A DNA stretch of 31,300 nt, from the NCBI RefSeq assembly GCF_000003605.2, contig NW_003119425.1:1950981-1982280 (forward strand), read 5' to 3'. Made by a program: the position numbers and the translations under genes. Numbering within the stretch: position 1 is the first letter of the stretch; each line of letters opens with the position of its first letter. Below are positions 9,301 through 20,100 of this stretch, piece by piece. Source of the stretch: Saccoglossus kowalevskii. Lineage: Eukaryota > Hemichordata > Enteropneusta > Harrimaniidae. The notes under the pieces were generated by a model. The model saw only the letters and a list, made by a program, of their open reading frames with translations. It was not told the DNA's origin and did not search any database.

Positions 9301-12300
9301 GGTGATCTCTTACCGGTGTGCAGGCAACATAGCCAAAATAAAAAGCATGACCATTTAAACACTGCTATTACAAAACTGGTAATAGATAATAAATTTGGGG
9401 CAAAAGTATTCCAATTAGTGGCGGTACGACCTGCCTGTCAAGTATGATCAAAATCAGCCAAGCCAAAAAAATCACAGAAGAGTTAAAAAACAATTCTTGG
9501 TGAACTGTAACCCCAACTTTGGGGTCAAATTTCTCGGTAATGAAAAAAGATACGAAAAATTCAAATAGTAGTTTTGTGCCCACACTCAAGCTGAGTAGAA
9601 TGAGCTATGTCTGAGGAGTTTTATCCTGAATTTGTAGGAGAAGATACATTTGGGACGAAGCTAATCAAAAATCATTTTTTTTTTTGCTGTTGCTTTAGAA
9701 ATACAGTATTTCTATCAGTACAGTAGCAATAAAAGTATAATAAATAAGTATACATAGTGTAAATGTATACATTCCTTTATTTCATTGTTGAGACTGAGTT
9801 ATACAGTTTGTTACGAACTACAATTTATCCATATTGGAAAACGATTATAATTTACAATATTCAACTATCTTTTGCAACACCAATAAGATCATAATGGTAA
9901 TGTTTATTGGTCTTTGAAACTAGAGGCATTATCAGAGCATGGGTCTTATTTTGGAACTCCTGCTAGGATGGTATTCCCAGAATAGTGCCAGTTGTTAATT
10001 AAAGAAACATAAAACTTTAATTCTCAACAAGGATGAAAGGACCAGTTACTGGGACAAGGCCCTACTCCCCGCGAAACCCTACAGATACGAAACCCAATTA
10101 CCGCGAAAGCCGCGAAGCCGAACTACTGCTCCTCCCACAGATTAACAGGAGATTATCTCCAATGCGTTCATACGGTCATATGGCTGAAAACGATGTTGGT
10201 GTCATGCTTGTGTTCTTTCTTGACATGGCATGATGCTTTTGAGCTGGGAGAAAAAAAAGAAACAGTCACGATCGAGTTTGAGCATGGAGGTAGAAAAGAC
10301 AAGGAACTGGTGTTATGAATTAGGTACTAGTATGGAGATATAAACTGTTTATACCTCCATGGTACTAGTATAAACAGGAAACACGGCAGCTAAAATGTGT
10401 TACAGCCTATTCGCTTAAGTTATTGTTCAACTGTTATGATATGTGTGAATCTATCAATCTAAACCTACTAGAAACATAGCGTGACCACTTCTATGATTGT
10501 TATCTCTGGTGTCTTTAAACAGTTTCTTCAATTTTCATTGGATCTGTTCAGTCCTTCTTTCAAATTTTTGTTGCATAATTTTGTAAGCAATTTTTCCCGT
10601 TGACCTGTCAATCTATCACAGTATTTATTTACTCTGCCAAAATAAATATTATGGCGTGTACCTCTTTGTCAAATCGGAAATTGTGTGAAGTTACGAACGA
10701 TGTTGTCTCCACCATAATTGAAATGAGAGGTTACCGGGGTACTTGAAGAAGACGATTGAGGGCGTAATTTGGGTTCTGATAGTTGGGCCCTGTGTATACA
10801 CAGTCGAGGGCCATGTTGGGGCTCAACCCTATCGGAGCTCAAACTAGTTCGAGCCGGCTCGAGCAGAACGCGTATACATGTCCATTTTTGCTGGCTTGAG
10901 CCGTAGGGCTCCGATAAAATGCAGTCGTGTGAATGTAGCAATAGTGCCACGACTCAAGAGCCTTTTACGTAAATTTGGTGTTTCAACATCAAATACTACA
11001 GCAGTGGCTGCTATTGGGTCTAGATGTGACAATGTCGGAACATTGCCTCCGATAAAGTGCATGCTCGGCTAAGTGCCCATCTCCTTCAAAATGCTTAATT
11101 TGACTGTCTAATCATAAAACTTCGTCTTTTATATGATACAGCGGATATCGACCACCCTGAATATGTTGTGAATGTGTAGACCACAGTAACTGTTCGTAAA
11201 CTACACTTCGACAAAGACTAGTTAATAAAAGTGAAAATTGACAATGCCCTGTTAATAAAAGTGAAAATTGCTAGTTACCAGTTTTTTGAAAAAATCATGT
11301 CGTTTTTTCGCTGAAATCTATTCCAACAGATTGTACAATGTGCATCAACATTGATAATTCACTTCCGCACTGCATTACCAGAAAGTCTTGGGGAATTTCC
11401 CGAGAATTACAGCATTCTGATTGGTTAATAACAGACTTGACCCATTAGGTCAAATTGTGCAAAAATTTGTCATGGCGGAAAGTGCTTTTCATCGAGAGTT
11501 TGCGTACGATCCAAAACATTTGACAATGAACATAATAATGAAGATTTTGACTTCAAATGTGTTTCCTCGTAAATTCAGGTGGTACGTAATTAATATTGTA
11601 ATAAAATGTGCATATTTTTTTGTGACCACTACTGTTTCTTCGTTCAATAACAATGCAAATAATTTCGTAATTTTATATCCTTCAGAGACGGTATATCTCC
11701 CCCAGTCTTTCGCATAGTCAATCAACATTGTCATGTGCACCCTTTTCCGAGTGAGTGTTCGGGTATGAGCCAACCCCTAAATAATTACAATTTTCTGAGT
11801 AAATGTCTTGCGGGATCAAGTGTGTTTCAAAAGTCATCGGCACGAGAATAGGCACTGATCCACCGATCACAGGTTCTGTTTTTGGTTTTCGGAAAAAAAA
11901 ACACCATTCGTGTAATCCTTTAGTTGAAATCAAGAATCGCTCTTGCATTCAACGTACCGGGTAAGAGCGTTTTTGTACAGTTGATATTGTTGTGTGAACG
12001 GAATACGACAGAGTGAACAATGGCGCTACGTGTCACGTGATCAAAACTGGTTGCTAAGGACGTAAAGCTTGGCCACACAAGATTTTGCAGTGAGCGGAAT
12101 ATGGCTTATTGTCATCAGTGTATTTACATAAATATAGCAGAAAAATAATTCAAGATGAATAATTTCTTGTCATGTTCTGTTCTAGATGGCTGCAGCTGGT
12201 TTCTTTCATTGTCCTACTGATCAAGAACCAGATCTCGCCAAATGCTTTATGTGCTTCAAAGAATTGGATGGATGGGAACCAGATGATGATCCATGGTAAA

Positions 12301-14546
12301 GTGTCCTCTATTTTTACCTGGCTGCTTTGGTAAATGAAAGTTGCTTAAAACCCAACAGTCAGTGACTCCATCATGGCTTATTCTTGGAGTGTCCATTGCG
12401 TTGACAATTACATGTACTGTACTTCCCCAATTATATGCTCCTCCCTGAGTACATGTATAAGCCCACCCCTCTATTTTAGACATTTAATGAGTTGAAGGCA
12501 TCCCCGATTATAGGCCCAGAGTGTTTTTACTGAGCATCAATAACATTTATTAAATTATGCATGTAAAAAGTGTGTTTCATTGCATAAAAATTGTGCTTGA
12601 TAGAGTGCATGGCAAATGAACGCAACATGGTTCTATTCTGTTATTTACTAAGGATGAACCCTGATGTTGCAATACTGAAGTAATCCTTATGTCTTTGAAT
12701 GGTAGCTTTCGAAACAACAAAAATGTGACCATCAAGTCGTGAAACCTGGTCATTGGACATTGTTTTACTTTTCCAAATAATCATGCCCATTGAGACTATC
12801 GTGAATGGGTTGTGAACGAGTAAACTATACTTTGAAGTGATCTGTTGGCGACCATGAAATGTGTTTAAATACTTCCTACACATTCAGTTCACCTTTCGAA
12901 AATTGTGATTCACCAATTGTTAGAGGAAAAAAATCGCTGTAGTTTCGTTGAAATAACAGTTTGTATTTGAACATCATGGTAATTCACTTCCGCATTGCGT
13001 TAAAAAAAATAACATTGTCAACAATCAAAAAATTTCATCAGTATGACACAGCATTTTGATTGTTAATGAAAGACTTGTTAGGTCAAAGGACGTTGTTTCA
13101 GGGCAAATCATGCTGAAAAACATCATGGCAGAAATTGCTTTGTATCGAGAGTTTGCGTATGATCGAAAACATGGCACAACAAGGATAATGATAAAGATCT
13201 TGCCTTTGACGGTTTTCCCCAAAACCCTACCCATTTTTACACTGTAAATTTAGACGGTATGTAAATTGTATTGTAATAAGATGTGTGTATTTTTATAAAC
13301 ATGTTTATTTTTTCATTGACTTATTCTTACAGGGAAGAACACTTATCGCACTCAGGTCAATGCCCATTTTTATCAAAGAAAAAGAAAGAAGATGATTTAA
13401 CAATGGCAGAGTTTTTAAAACTTGAATCTTCAAGACAAACAAACAGATTAGTAAGTATAAATTGTTTTTTTATATCCTGGTGCTTTACTTTCAGTCAGCC
13501 CAAATTTAATCCAACTCATTTTCATTTATTTGTCTGTTTTCTGTTCAGCGGATTTAGGCTGTGTGGACAGACCTTGCTTTTCAGTTATTTATGGATTGAC
13601 CTCTGTGTGTGCGCGTGTCCGGAACTATATTTGATTCTAAATGGCCTAATGGTGGCCATTTTTTTGCAAAAAAAATAAAGCATTTCTGGCATTCTGGAAC
13701 TAGATCTTTCGTCCTTTATGGATGGATTTAGTTGAAATTTGGTACATACATTGGACTCTATGCCCGTCAATTTGTTCTCTAGATTGAATTAAGAGCAATA
13801 TCTTTCTCAATATGGATAAGTACTTGTTTGACTATCAGATACATGTTGACTGAATATCAATCATTTTAATGTAAAAAAATCATCATAATCAAGCATCATC
13901 TTCTGGATCCATACTTCTGACATGTTTATGTTCAAAGTATGTTACTATACACAAAACTATATATCTTAAATTTGATAACTTACTGGGAATGTGCCATGCA
14001 TGCCTTGTTTTATAAGTATCTCAGGCAGTTCTTGCCTATAGTATTTATGATTTTGTCTTTTGGCGGTAAAATTTTCTCATGTTATCAACAAAATAGTAAT
14101 GAAAATAGTTTTGCATTGTTATCGCAAATAAACTTCAAATACAAAATTGATGGACAGCCCAAAGCATCATATATATTCATACAGCTAATCATATATTCTG
14201 CGATTTACCATTAAATATTGTGCATAACAGTCCCAAAACACCAAAACCATATTTGCTTTTAAAATAAGTAAAATTTTTCTAAGCCACATTATACCCAATT
14301 TTTATTTGAAGTGTGCTTCATTTGAAAATATTATCTGTGTACAGTTGCAATGAATGAAGTCATAACTATGTTATACATGTATCAGTATTTTGGAAGAGTC
14401 AATAAATTATAAAAATATCACATGACATTAAATGGTTAACCTTTACATGTTTCATTCTCTTACAGATGAAAATAGTTGAAACGAAAATCAAGGAATTCAA
14501 GCAACAAGCTACAACGGTCAGGGAACAACTGGAACTCCTGGCATAG
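6394..14546 (+). CDS. BIRC5: Survivin, single-BIR inhibitor-of-apoptosis protein (chromosomal passenger complex)
   Basis: Four coding exons: 6394-6528, 12186-12295, 13333-13450 and 14466-14546, all GT-AG, with phases 0, 2, 0. They join into one frame of 147 residues plus TAG (human survivin has 142). Residues 25-95 form the BIR domain ([11 protein letters not shown] ... CTPKK ... [31 protein letters not shown]). The zinc ligands C65, C68, H85 and C92 have exactly the human spacing. T42 in TPKK corresponds to human T34, the CDK1 site, and keeps a full S/T-P-x-K/R consensus. T127 aligns with human T117, the Aurora B site. The C-terminal exon ([14 protein letters not shown]...) is the long helix that pairs with borealin and INCENP. 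Known role: centromere and midzone targeting of Aurora B in mitosis and cytokinesis. The start codon has a good context (ACAATGG). Intron 1 is 5.7 kb and carries several mobile elements. The gene is convergent with CCDC96. Confidence 0.95.
6603..6736. mobile_element. MITE-like element with TCCTTAGGG ends
   Basis: TCCTTAGGGTCCCTCACCCC at the left end and the reverse complement of the right end (TCCTTAGGGCCACTCACCC) match over about 23 bp with few mismatches, enclosing 134 bp with no coding capacity. This is typical of a small non-autonomous DNA transposon. No target duplication could be defined. Confidence 0.6.
7454..7600. mobile_element. Decayed inverted-repeat (MITE-like) element
   Basis: The left arm (TAGCTATGGGTCTGTAGCTC, then a T-run and GTGTCGG) and the reverse complement of the right arm (TAGTTTATAGGGGGCATAGC, then TCTTCTGTGTCGA) align over about 35 bp with gaps. 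The ends are too diverged for a family call. Confidence 0.4.
8784..8808. repeat. Perfect 10-bp inverted repeat, 5-base loop
   Basis: CATGGAGCTA, then TAAAT, then TAGCTCCATG forms a perfect hairpin inside BIRC5 intron 1. A similar but interrupted ATGGAG...CTCCAT hairpin occurs at 10325-10370, so the two may be relics of one element family. Confidence 0.7.
10325..10370. repeat. Imperfect inverted repeat with TACTAGTA ends
   Basis: TACTAGTATGGAGATATAAA on the left pairs with TTTATACCTCCA..TACTAGTA on the right, with one small gap. The outer TACTAGTA is itself palindromic. No coding content. Confidence 0.6.
11265..11665 (+). repeat. Duplicated promoter-like segment, copy 1 (BIRC5 intron 1)
   Basis: Shares extended direct similarity with 12900-13310. 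Matching blocks in order are: AAAAAATC...TTTCGCTGAAAT, TTCACTTCCGCACTGC, TGATTGGTTAATAACAGACTTG (an inverted CCAAT box), a TAGGTCAAA block, then CATGGCGGAAAGTGCTTT leading into a short open frame. That frame starts at 11472 and reads [16 protein letters not shown]. It ends near a good splice donor (G|GTACGTAAT, about 11583). Copy 2 has a donor at the homologous position. Nucleotide changes between the copies are not clearly biased to silent positions, so coding function is doubtful. Confidence 0.55.
12900..13310 (+). repeat. Duplicated promoter-like segment, copy 2 (BIRC5 intron 2)
   Basis: Homologous to 11265-11665, offset about 1653 bp at the shared ATG (11472 and 13125). The frame here reads [16 protein letters not shown] but runs into TAA before the homologous donor (G|GTATGTAAAT, about 13258), after a short insertion. 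The two copies bracket BIRC5 exon 2, and this copy ends just upstream of the exon 3 acceptor. This suggests a local duplication or two insertions of one repeat. Confidence 0.55.
13560..13800 (+). repeat. Diverged core-repeat element in BIRC5 intron 3
   Basis: AAATTTGGTACATACATT near 13735 is an 18-base identity with the core unit near 31154, embedded in further similarity (TATGGATGGATTTAGTTG compared with TATGCATGGACAGATTTTG). AATGGCCTAATGGTGGCCATTTTTTTG near 13640 corresponds to the ATGGCCGACTGGNGGCCAT motif of the same family. The GTGTGTGCGCGTGTCCGG segment near 13604 parallels the family's microsatellite-like portion. Confidence 0.6.
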
Positions 14547-15621
14547 TGTTTTGAACTGTTAGTTCTTTCTGGTATAGTGTATTGTTAGTCTGACATAGTG
14601 TACTGTTGAGCAATATGGGCAAGTGTGCAAACATCAAAAAAAAAATAGGCTGGCACACTACACCATCATTTGTTCACATTTTTGTCTGTTTGACCAATCT
14701 CTTACACAGATAAGCTCATTATCTATTGTGAAAACGTTCTTATGCTGTTGTTTGTGCTGTCTCCCTTGAACCAGTACAACACATAAAAAACTGCCTAAAA
14801 TTACATCAAAAATCTATTTCCAATAGCTGATAGTAGTTTTCAGAGGATGATATAAAATAATACACAAAGACTTGTCATGCTAAACATTGCCACAGTACCT
14901 ACCTAGACTGGCTGAAAACTGACATATATTCTACAAAACTCCCTAGACCAAGACTAGCCATTAATTATATTTCACCCTCTGTAATCCAAGTCTGAATTTG
15001 CACTAGATAGACCTAACACTACGAAATTGAATACGTGCAACATAATTGATTAATGTGGTGGCTGTATGGTTGGCTGCACACTTTCATACATGACAATAGT
15101 CCTATATGAGAATAGCGCAGTGTTCAGTCAAATGGTTTTATTGTAAAGAATTATGAGTATTTTTTTACTTTACTCTGAAAATACCCATAAATCTTTACGA
15201 TAGAAGTTTGGCTGACATGATGTTACTTTCAAAATGGCCTATTGTATACCTATACATAATATACTTACTAATTGAAATCTAGTGTAGAAATTGCCAGTGC
15301 AAGCAGGCTTTTAAAAAAATTGTACTGATAGAGGGCACTGCCACTTGAATCTCCAAACTTACACCACTTGTATTTTATTTTTAATATTAAAGTTGTTTGT
15401 ATATACACTGTCTGTAATTTCTTTCTATGATGATGGTTAATAGAATGCTGTGCATACTGTCTTCTATATTTTTTGGCTAATTTATTAGTTTTACATTTTA
15501 TCAACAATTCGAACTTGTGTAACTATTCAGTGTCTGTGTAAATTTTTTAATTTTTTAACCAGCTCAAACCTTTTTGTAGCTAACCAGTGTATTGTGGAAT
15601 CCTTTTTTTTAATTGTAGATA

Positions 15622-15627
15622 AATAAA
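15622..15627 (+). terminator. Candidate polyadenylation signal of BIRC5
   Basis: AATAAA within GATAAATAAAAGTTTACT, giving a 3' UTR of about 1.1 kb. Other AATAAA motifs occur downstream (about 15725), so the used site is not fixed by sequence alone. Confidence 0.35.
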
Positions 15628-15919
15628 AGTTTACTATTAAAATTAATCCGTGATTGAAATAGATATTTTTTCCACAGACTGCTAGATATGAAAGAAACAT
15701 CAAATGTCATACAGTGTGTGCCAAAATAAACTGACTATGAAAATAGCCATCTTCCTATCAGTTTTTCTTGGAATATTCCAGTATCCCTGCTGGGTGTTAA
15801 AAATCATGTACAGAATCAGTCCCGCTAACAAATTACAGAGGGACTGACAGAATACATTTTTTTTCGTTTTTACCCACCTCCCTTACATGCTTTTTTTTTT
15901 TTGAGGATGAAAATTTAAA

Positions 15920-16052
15920 TTAAAGCGGGGGTGTTGTCACCTACGCATGCGTCAGATGGCCATAGCGTGTCATTGTTTACAAACAAGCATCTACACATGA
16001 GCCTTTGCGTTTTTAGCGCGTGTTTTAGCAGGTGACGACCCTCTCGCTTTAA
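15920..16052. mobile_element. 125-bp TTAA-flanked inverted-repeat element (piggyBac-type MITE)
   Basis: TTAA at 15920-15923 and 16049-16052 flank an element that begins AGCGGGGGTGTTGTCACCT. Its right end, reversed, reads AGCGAGAGGGTCGTCACCT (15 of 19 matching). The interior is relatively rich in CpG (GCATGCGTCA, TTTTTAGCGCGTG). Exact TTAA on both sides plus inverted ends is the signature of piggyBac-superfamily non-autonomous elements. It carries no coding sequence. Confidence 0.65.
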
Positions 16053-16264
16053 GGTTGTAGTAGATATGACTGAATATCATGAGACATCTTCCATTTTAGA
16101 ATACCAACTGTTCTGAATCATGGTGCCTATGGAGGATTGATTTTGTGAAAACTTTACAGGTTGTAGTAGATATGACTGAATATAACGAGACATCTTCCAT
16201 TTTAGAATACCAACTGTTCTGAATCATGGTGCCTATGGAGGATTGATTTTGTGAAAACTTTACA
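16053..16264. repeat. Tandem duplication, 2 x 106 bp
   Basis: GGTTGTAGTAGATATGACTG begins at 16053 and again at 16159. The two 106-bp copies are nearly identical and differ mainly at ATATCATGAG versus ATATAACGAG. The first copy starts at the base after the right TTAA of the neighbouring element. The high identity suggests a recent event. Confidence 0.92.
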
Positions 16265-17173
16265 ATCAGATTTTGAGTGAAGGAATTGCGTGAAATATTA
16301 CTAAAAGGGAAAATTTGTGCATAATAGGATACTCTACACTTCAACACAATTACATGTACATGTACGTGATCACAAGCCTACAATTTAATTTAAAATTCAA
16401 ACACTTTCATCAAATGCTTTCAAGTATTTTCAAAGACTGCTAAGAATATTTCAAGGAGTTGTTTTCATTATCAGTTTATTTTGTAATCCACTGTACCTGG
16501 TAATCTAGAACAGGGCTTGAGCTTGACTGAGGCATTAAAAAATGCAGATTTTTCTATATACATTTTTGGCCATGAAACAGTGTTCTCTCAACTTGAGCCC
16601 TGCGACATATGAATTTGGCTGTTTTACAATTAGCATAAAGCCAAAGATTTACAAAAATAAACATAACAGCCGGAACAATTGGTCACATGACCAAAAGTAA
16701 TACATGTATTAAAATTGAATAGACTGACCCAGACTGCCAAAATTAAAATTGGACAGTACCCATGATCAGAAGTACGCAGGTATTAGCCTAGTCACTATAG
16801 GATGTGTGATTATAGTCCAGTCAGTTTCATATTGACTGCAAACGCTGAATCAATCGTGGGGGGGAGGTCTGGAAAATATACCGATACTAAACTGTCATAT
16901 AGAAATATTTCACAAGCACATAAGAATCATAGTTGGCAGCAGCTGGAACTTACGACATTACAAATATAGTCTTAACAACAATCACACATACTACGTAATT
17001 ATTTTTTCACAAAGAATACAAAATTTTAATTTTAAGATGTCTTAATATATACATACAGTAAATTTTATGTTATAATTACAATTCTGGTAGTGTTGAGATG
17101 AAGGGCATGAAATAAAGTTGGAGTAACATAGGATTTAAACAATAGTCTTATATACAAATTAATTCTAATAGAG

Positions 17174-20100
17174 TTAGTTTCTTGCAGCCCTAGCATGTTC
17201 AATTTTCTTTCTGAATCCATTAGTATTGAGTACAAGTTCAGCATGTCGTCTTTTCAAGGCTTCAAGATTCTGTTTGAGTTCATCGCCCTCATCTTTGCGT
17301 TCTTCAAAATCTCTCAATAATGACTCGTTACCAAGAAGTCCAGACTTCTGTCGAAGTCTGTGGTTGTCAATTCTCAACATATCTCTGGCTTTTTTGGTTC
17401 TCGAAAGGATGTCACGTTTCTGTTGGGGAATGAGAAACACAGATTGGATTCAAGATATATGCTTGCAGTACTTAAACAGTTAAACTGACAACAATAAACA
17501 GGGATATACCGGAATGAATGTCACTGCTTTTAATTCCATTCGCTGGTGCACACTATCTTTAACATCCGACCAACTACTGTAAAATACTTTGCAAATATTT
17601 TTGCAAGAATTAAATTTCACTGAAAAGACGAGGTGTTTTGTATGGAATTTTTTCCACTGATTTTTGACTAGTTGAATGTAAAATATAGGAAGAAAAGGTA
17701 AATTCGATGGATTTCATTTTTAATCGACCATTGTGAAAATGGAGTATTTTACAGTACCTACCGGTATGTAAGAAAATACCTTAGGCACTGCTGTACTCAT
17801 CCACATTAAACACATCACATAACCATGGGAGTCAAGGGTAGGCTAATTCTGTGGATGTGTATAGCAGTGCCTTAGTGTTTTCATCTGTGCACAAATTTGC
17901 ACCTCATGAATATTACCAGTAATGGTAACTCAAACAACACAAAGGACACAAGATTGAATTTTTGTTATGGTCACTTTACCCTTCCAGGGCCACTACACTA
18001 TTTCGTATTTTGGCGAATTTTGTCAATTTAAAAAACAACAACAATAAGACTTGTGAGCAAGTTTATCTTTATATTTATATTTATCACATGTATCATGCAG
18101 TAGCAGTGGCATAAAGCCATGTAATATTTTTCATATTACACTCCCTCTGGAAAATCTGATTGGTCTTTGCATGCAATTTTACATTGTGACATCACAAACT
18201 ACATGTTGTCTGGTAAAATGCCAAAACATAGATCCTTTAATGATGAATTATTTTGGTGAAAACTGTTTGAAATATGTTCACTCCAAATGTTACTCACTCA
18301 CTACATACCGATATTTTCATGAATTCACCAATAGGTGTTTTCTTTTTAAACCATATTTGAGGATTTTGGAGTTTCCAATTCTCCCAACCTAGCAGTGGCA
18401 ATGCACTGGATTTGTTTCCTCCACTGAATCGTCACTACTGCTTGCCAATTTACAGTGAGATGCCTGAAGGCCGCTGGTAAAGCTTTCCCAAAATTTAGTT
18501 AAAATTTTGCCAATATGTCTATAACAGTAAATACATTGATGGTTCCAAAAACGAATTTTTTGTGTCATAACAGCAAATAAATTTGTCTCAACACATGTTC
18601 AAGGAACTGTCGCTGCTTTATGCTAATGAATAGAACTTGCTAAGGTGCTTAGGACATGCAAACACAAATAACGATTCAATTTTAGTTTCTGCTGGCCAAA
18701 CAGCTGAAAATACATACATGTGATAAACAGAATATCAACATTTTTGACCGTGTAATATCGTACATGTATTTACTTAACTCAAATACTAATTTTCCTTTGC
18801 TCCTTGCAAAAAGCTGTATACTACTGCACTTGTTTAATAAATATATTAAACAGTCACTCATTGAATATTCTCTATGTATGTGGCAATGAAATTTATGTAA
18901 TTTATGTATAAGCTAACGTTTTACAATTTACCTGTGCTACTAAAGCTTCCACATCTTTTAACTGGACCTTTTGGACTTGGTTCTCTGCTTGTACGTACTG
19001 TAGCTTCTCTTTCAAGTGAGTCAACACCTGCACTGTGCTTGTTATTTTCTTCCTAAGTTTGAGAAGCTCCTGCAGAGTGAACAAGTCATTGTCAATGAAA
19101 CGGTCATTTTGGCTGATTTTGTAAGGACACAAATCTGTCAAGGCATGTCCGTTGCATAAAACCAAAATGGTTACCAGCTGGACATTTTGAATCAAATCAC
19201 AAAACAAACTGTGGACTATTCATACCAAGTTTGAATAAAATTAACCAAGGCATGATTTCGTGATTTGATTCTTTTTACAACAAAAATGGCCACCAGTCGG
19301 TTAAATTTCATGAATAATAATAAAAAAAGCACAATAGCAAAATTGGTCGTCAGTTCATCACAGTATTTGCCTACGTTTGAGCTTTCAGATGATGTATAGG
19401 TTGTAGCATACTTAGTATTAAAGTGAAAAATGTCTGAATTACAGCTCAATTTTTTACCATGTTTCACCCCTGTTAGTGATAACATCAAAAGTTCAATGTA
19501 GGATAAAAAACTTAATTAAAAAACTTTTTTCCCAAACCCCCTACCACCCACTGAAACTTAATTAATAAATATTGACCATGGCGTCCGACTACATTCACCA
19601 TTAAATACAAATTGATAATCAGACAGTAGTATGGCTTAGCAGTTTGTTGTCAGGTGGGTGTAAAAAGACTTTACATTCGGACCAAACCATTTTCTCGTCT
19701 TGGATGTTTTTTTTCATTTTCTGTTATTTTTGTCCATGGTTGGATAGAAAAAAACAAAAAACTACAAATACTCCAAGATTTTTTTGACTTCTTTAAAAAT
19801 TAAAATCGTTTTTGTAGGATGGAAACTTTTTGAGGTCAAAACCCCCACCCCCCAAACTAAAGCAAATAAGTTTTTTATCCAACATTGATCTTTTGACGTC
19901 GTCCCTTAATACCTTAACAAGGTTATGCAGAATAGTTGAGTGCGTAAACGTAGACCCCAATAAACACTGAAAAGATGTACTTACCTCATTCCTCTCCTCT
20001 ATCTTTTCATTATATGTTTGGTTTTCAATTTTTAACTGTTCAAAATCTATAAGATGTAATCCTTCTGCTAGTTCTTCTTTTGCTTTCAATTGTTGTTCTC

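Larger units (their letters stand above)
6529..12185 (+). other. BIRC5 intron 1
   Basis: A 5.7-kb intron without a recognised host gene. It contains inverted-repeat elements at 6603 and 7454, hairpins at 8784 and 10325, a 20-bp direct repeat (GTTAATAAAAGTGAAAATTG at 11221 and 11251, period 30), and the promoter-like duplicated segment at 11265. The part from about 10700 to 11070 is richer in G+C, with open frames on both strands that I do not recognise; it may be a transposon fossil. Confidence 0.8.
14547..17173. other. Intergenic region between convergent BIRC5 and CCDC96
   Basis: Should contain both 3' UTRs. For BIRC5, AATAAA at 15622-15627 is a candidate. For CCDC96, ATTAAA on the minus strand (TTTAAT at 17025-17030, about 145 bp after the stop) is a weak candidate. 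The only other structure seen is the TTAA-flanked element at 15924 and the tandem duplication next to it. Confidence 0.5.

Noticed and set aside
10669-11072. Open frames on both strands in a G+C-richer stretch of BIRC5 intron 1
   Set aside because: No family resemblance and frames overlap on opposite strands. A transposon fossil is possible, but no ends were found. AAGTGCCCATCTCC near 11071 matches 2771 over 14 bases, which alone is too short to link the two.
19070-19488. Additional CCDC96 coding sequence upstream of exon 9
   Set aside because: The open frames at 18902-19207 and 19216-19488 read into intron; the phase-0 acceptor at 19070 and continuity RNE|ELLKLRKK define the exon edge.
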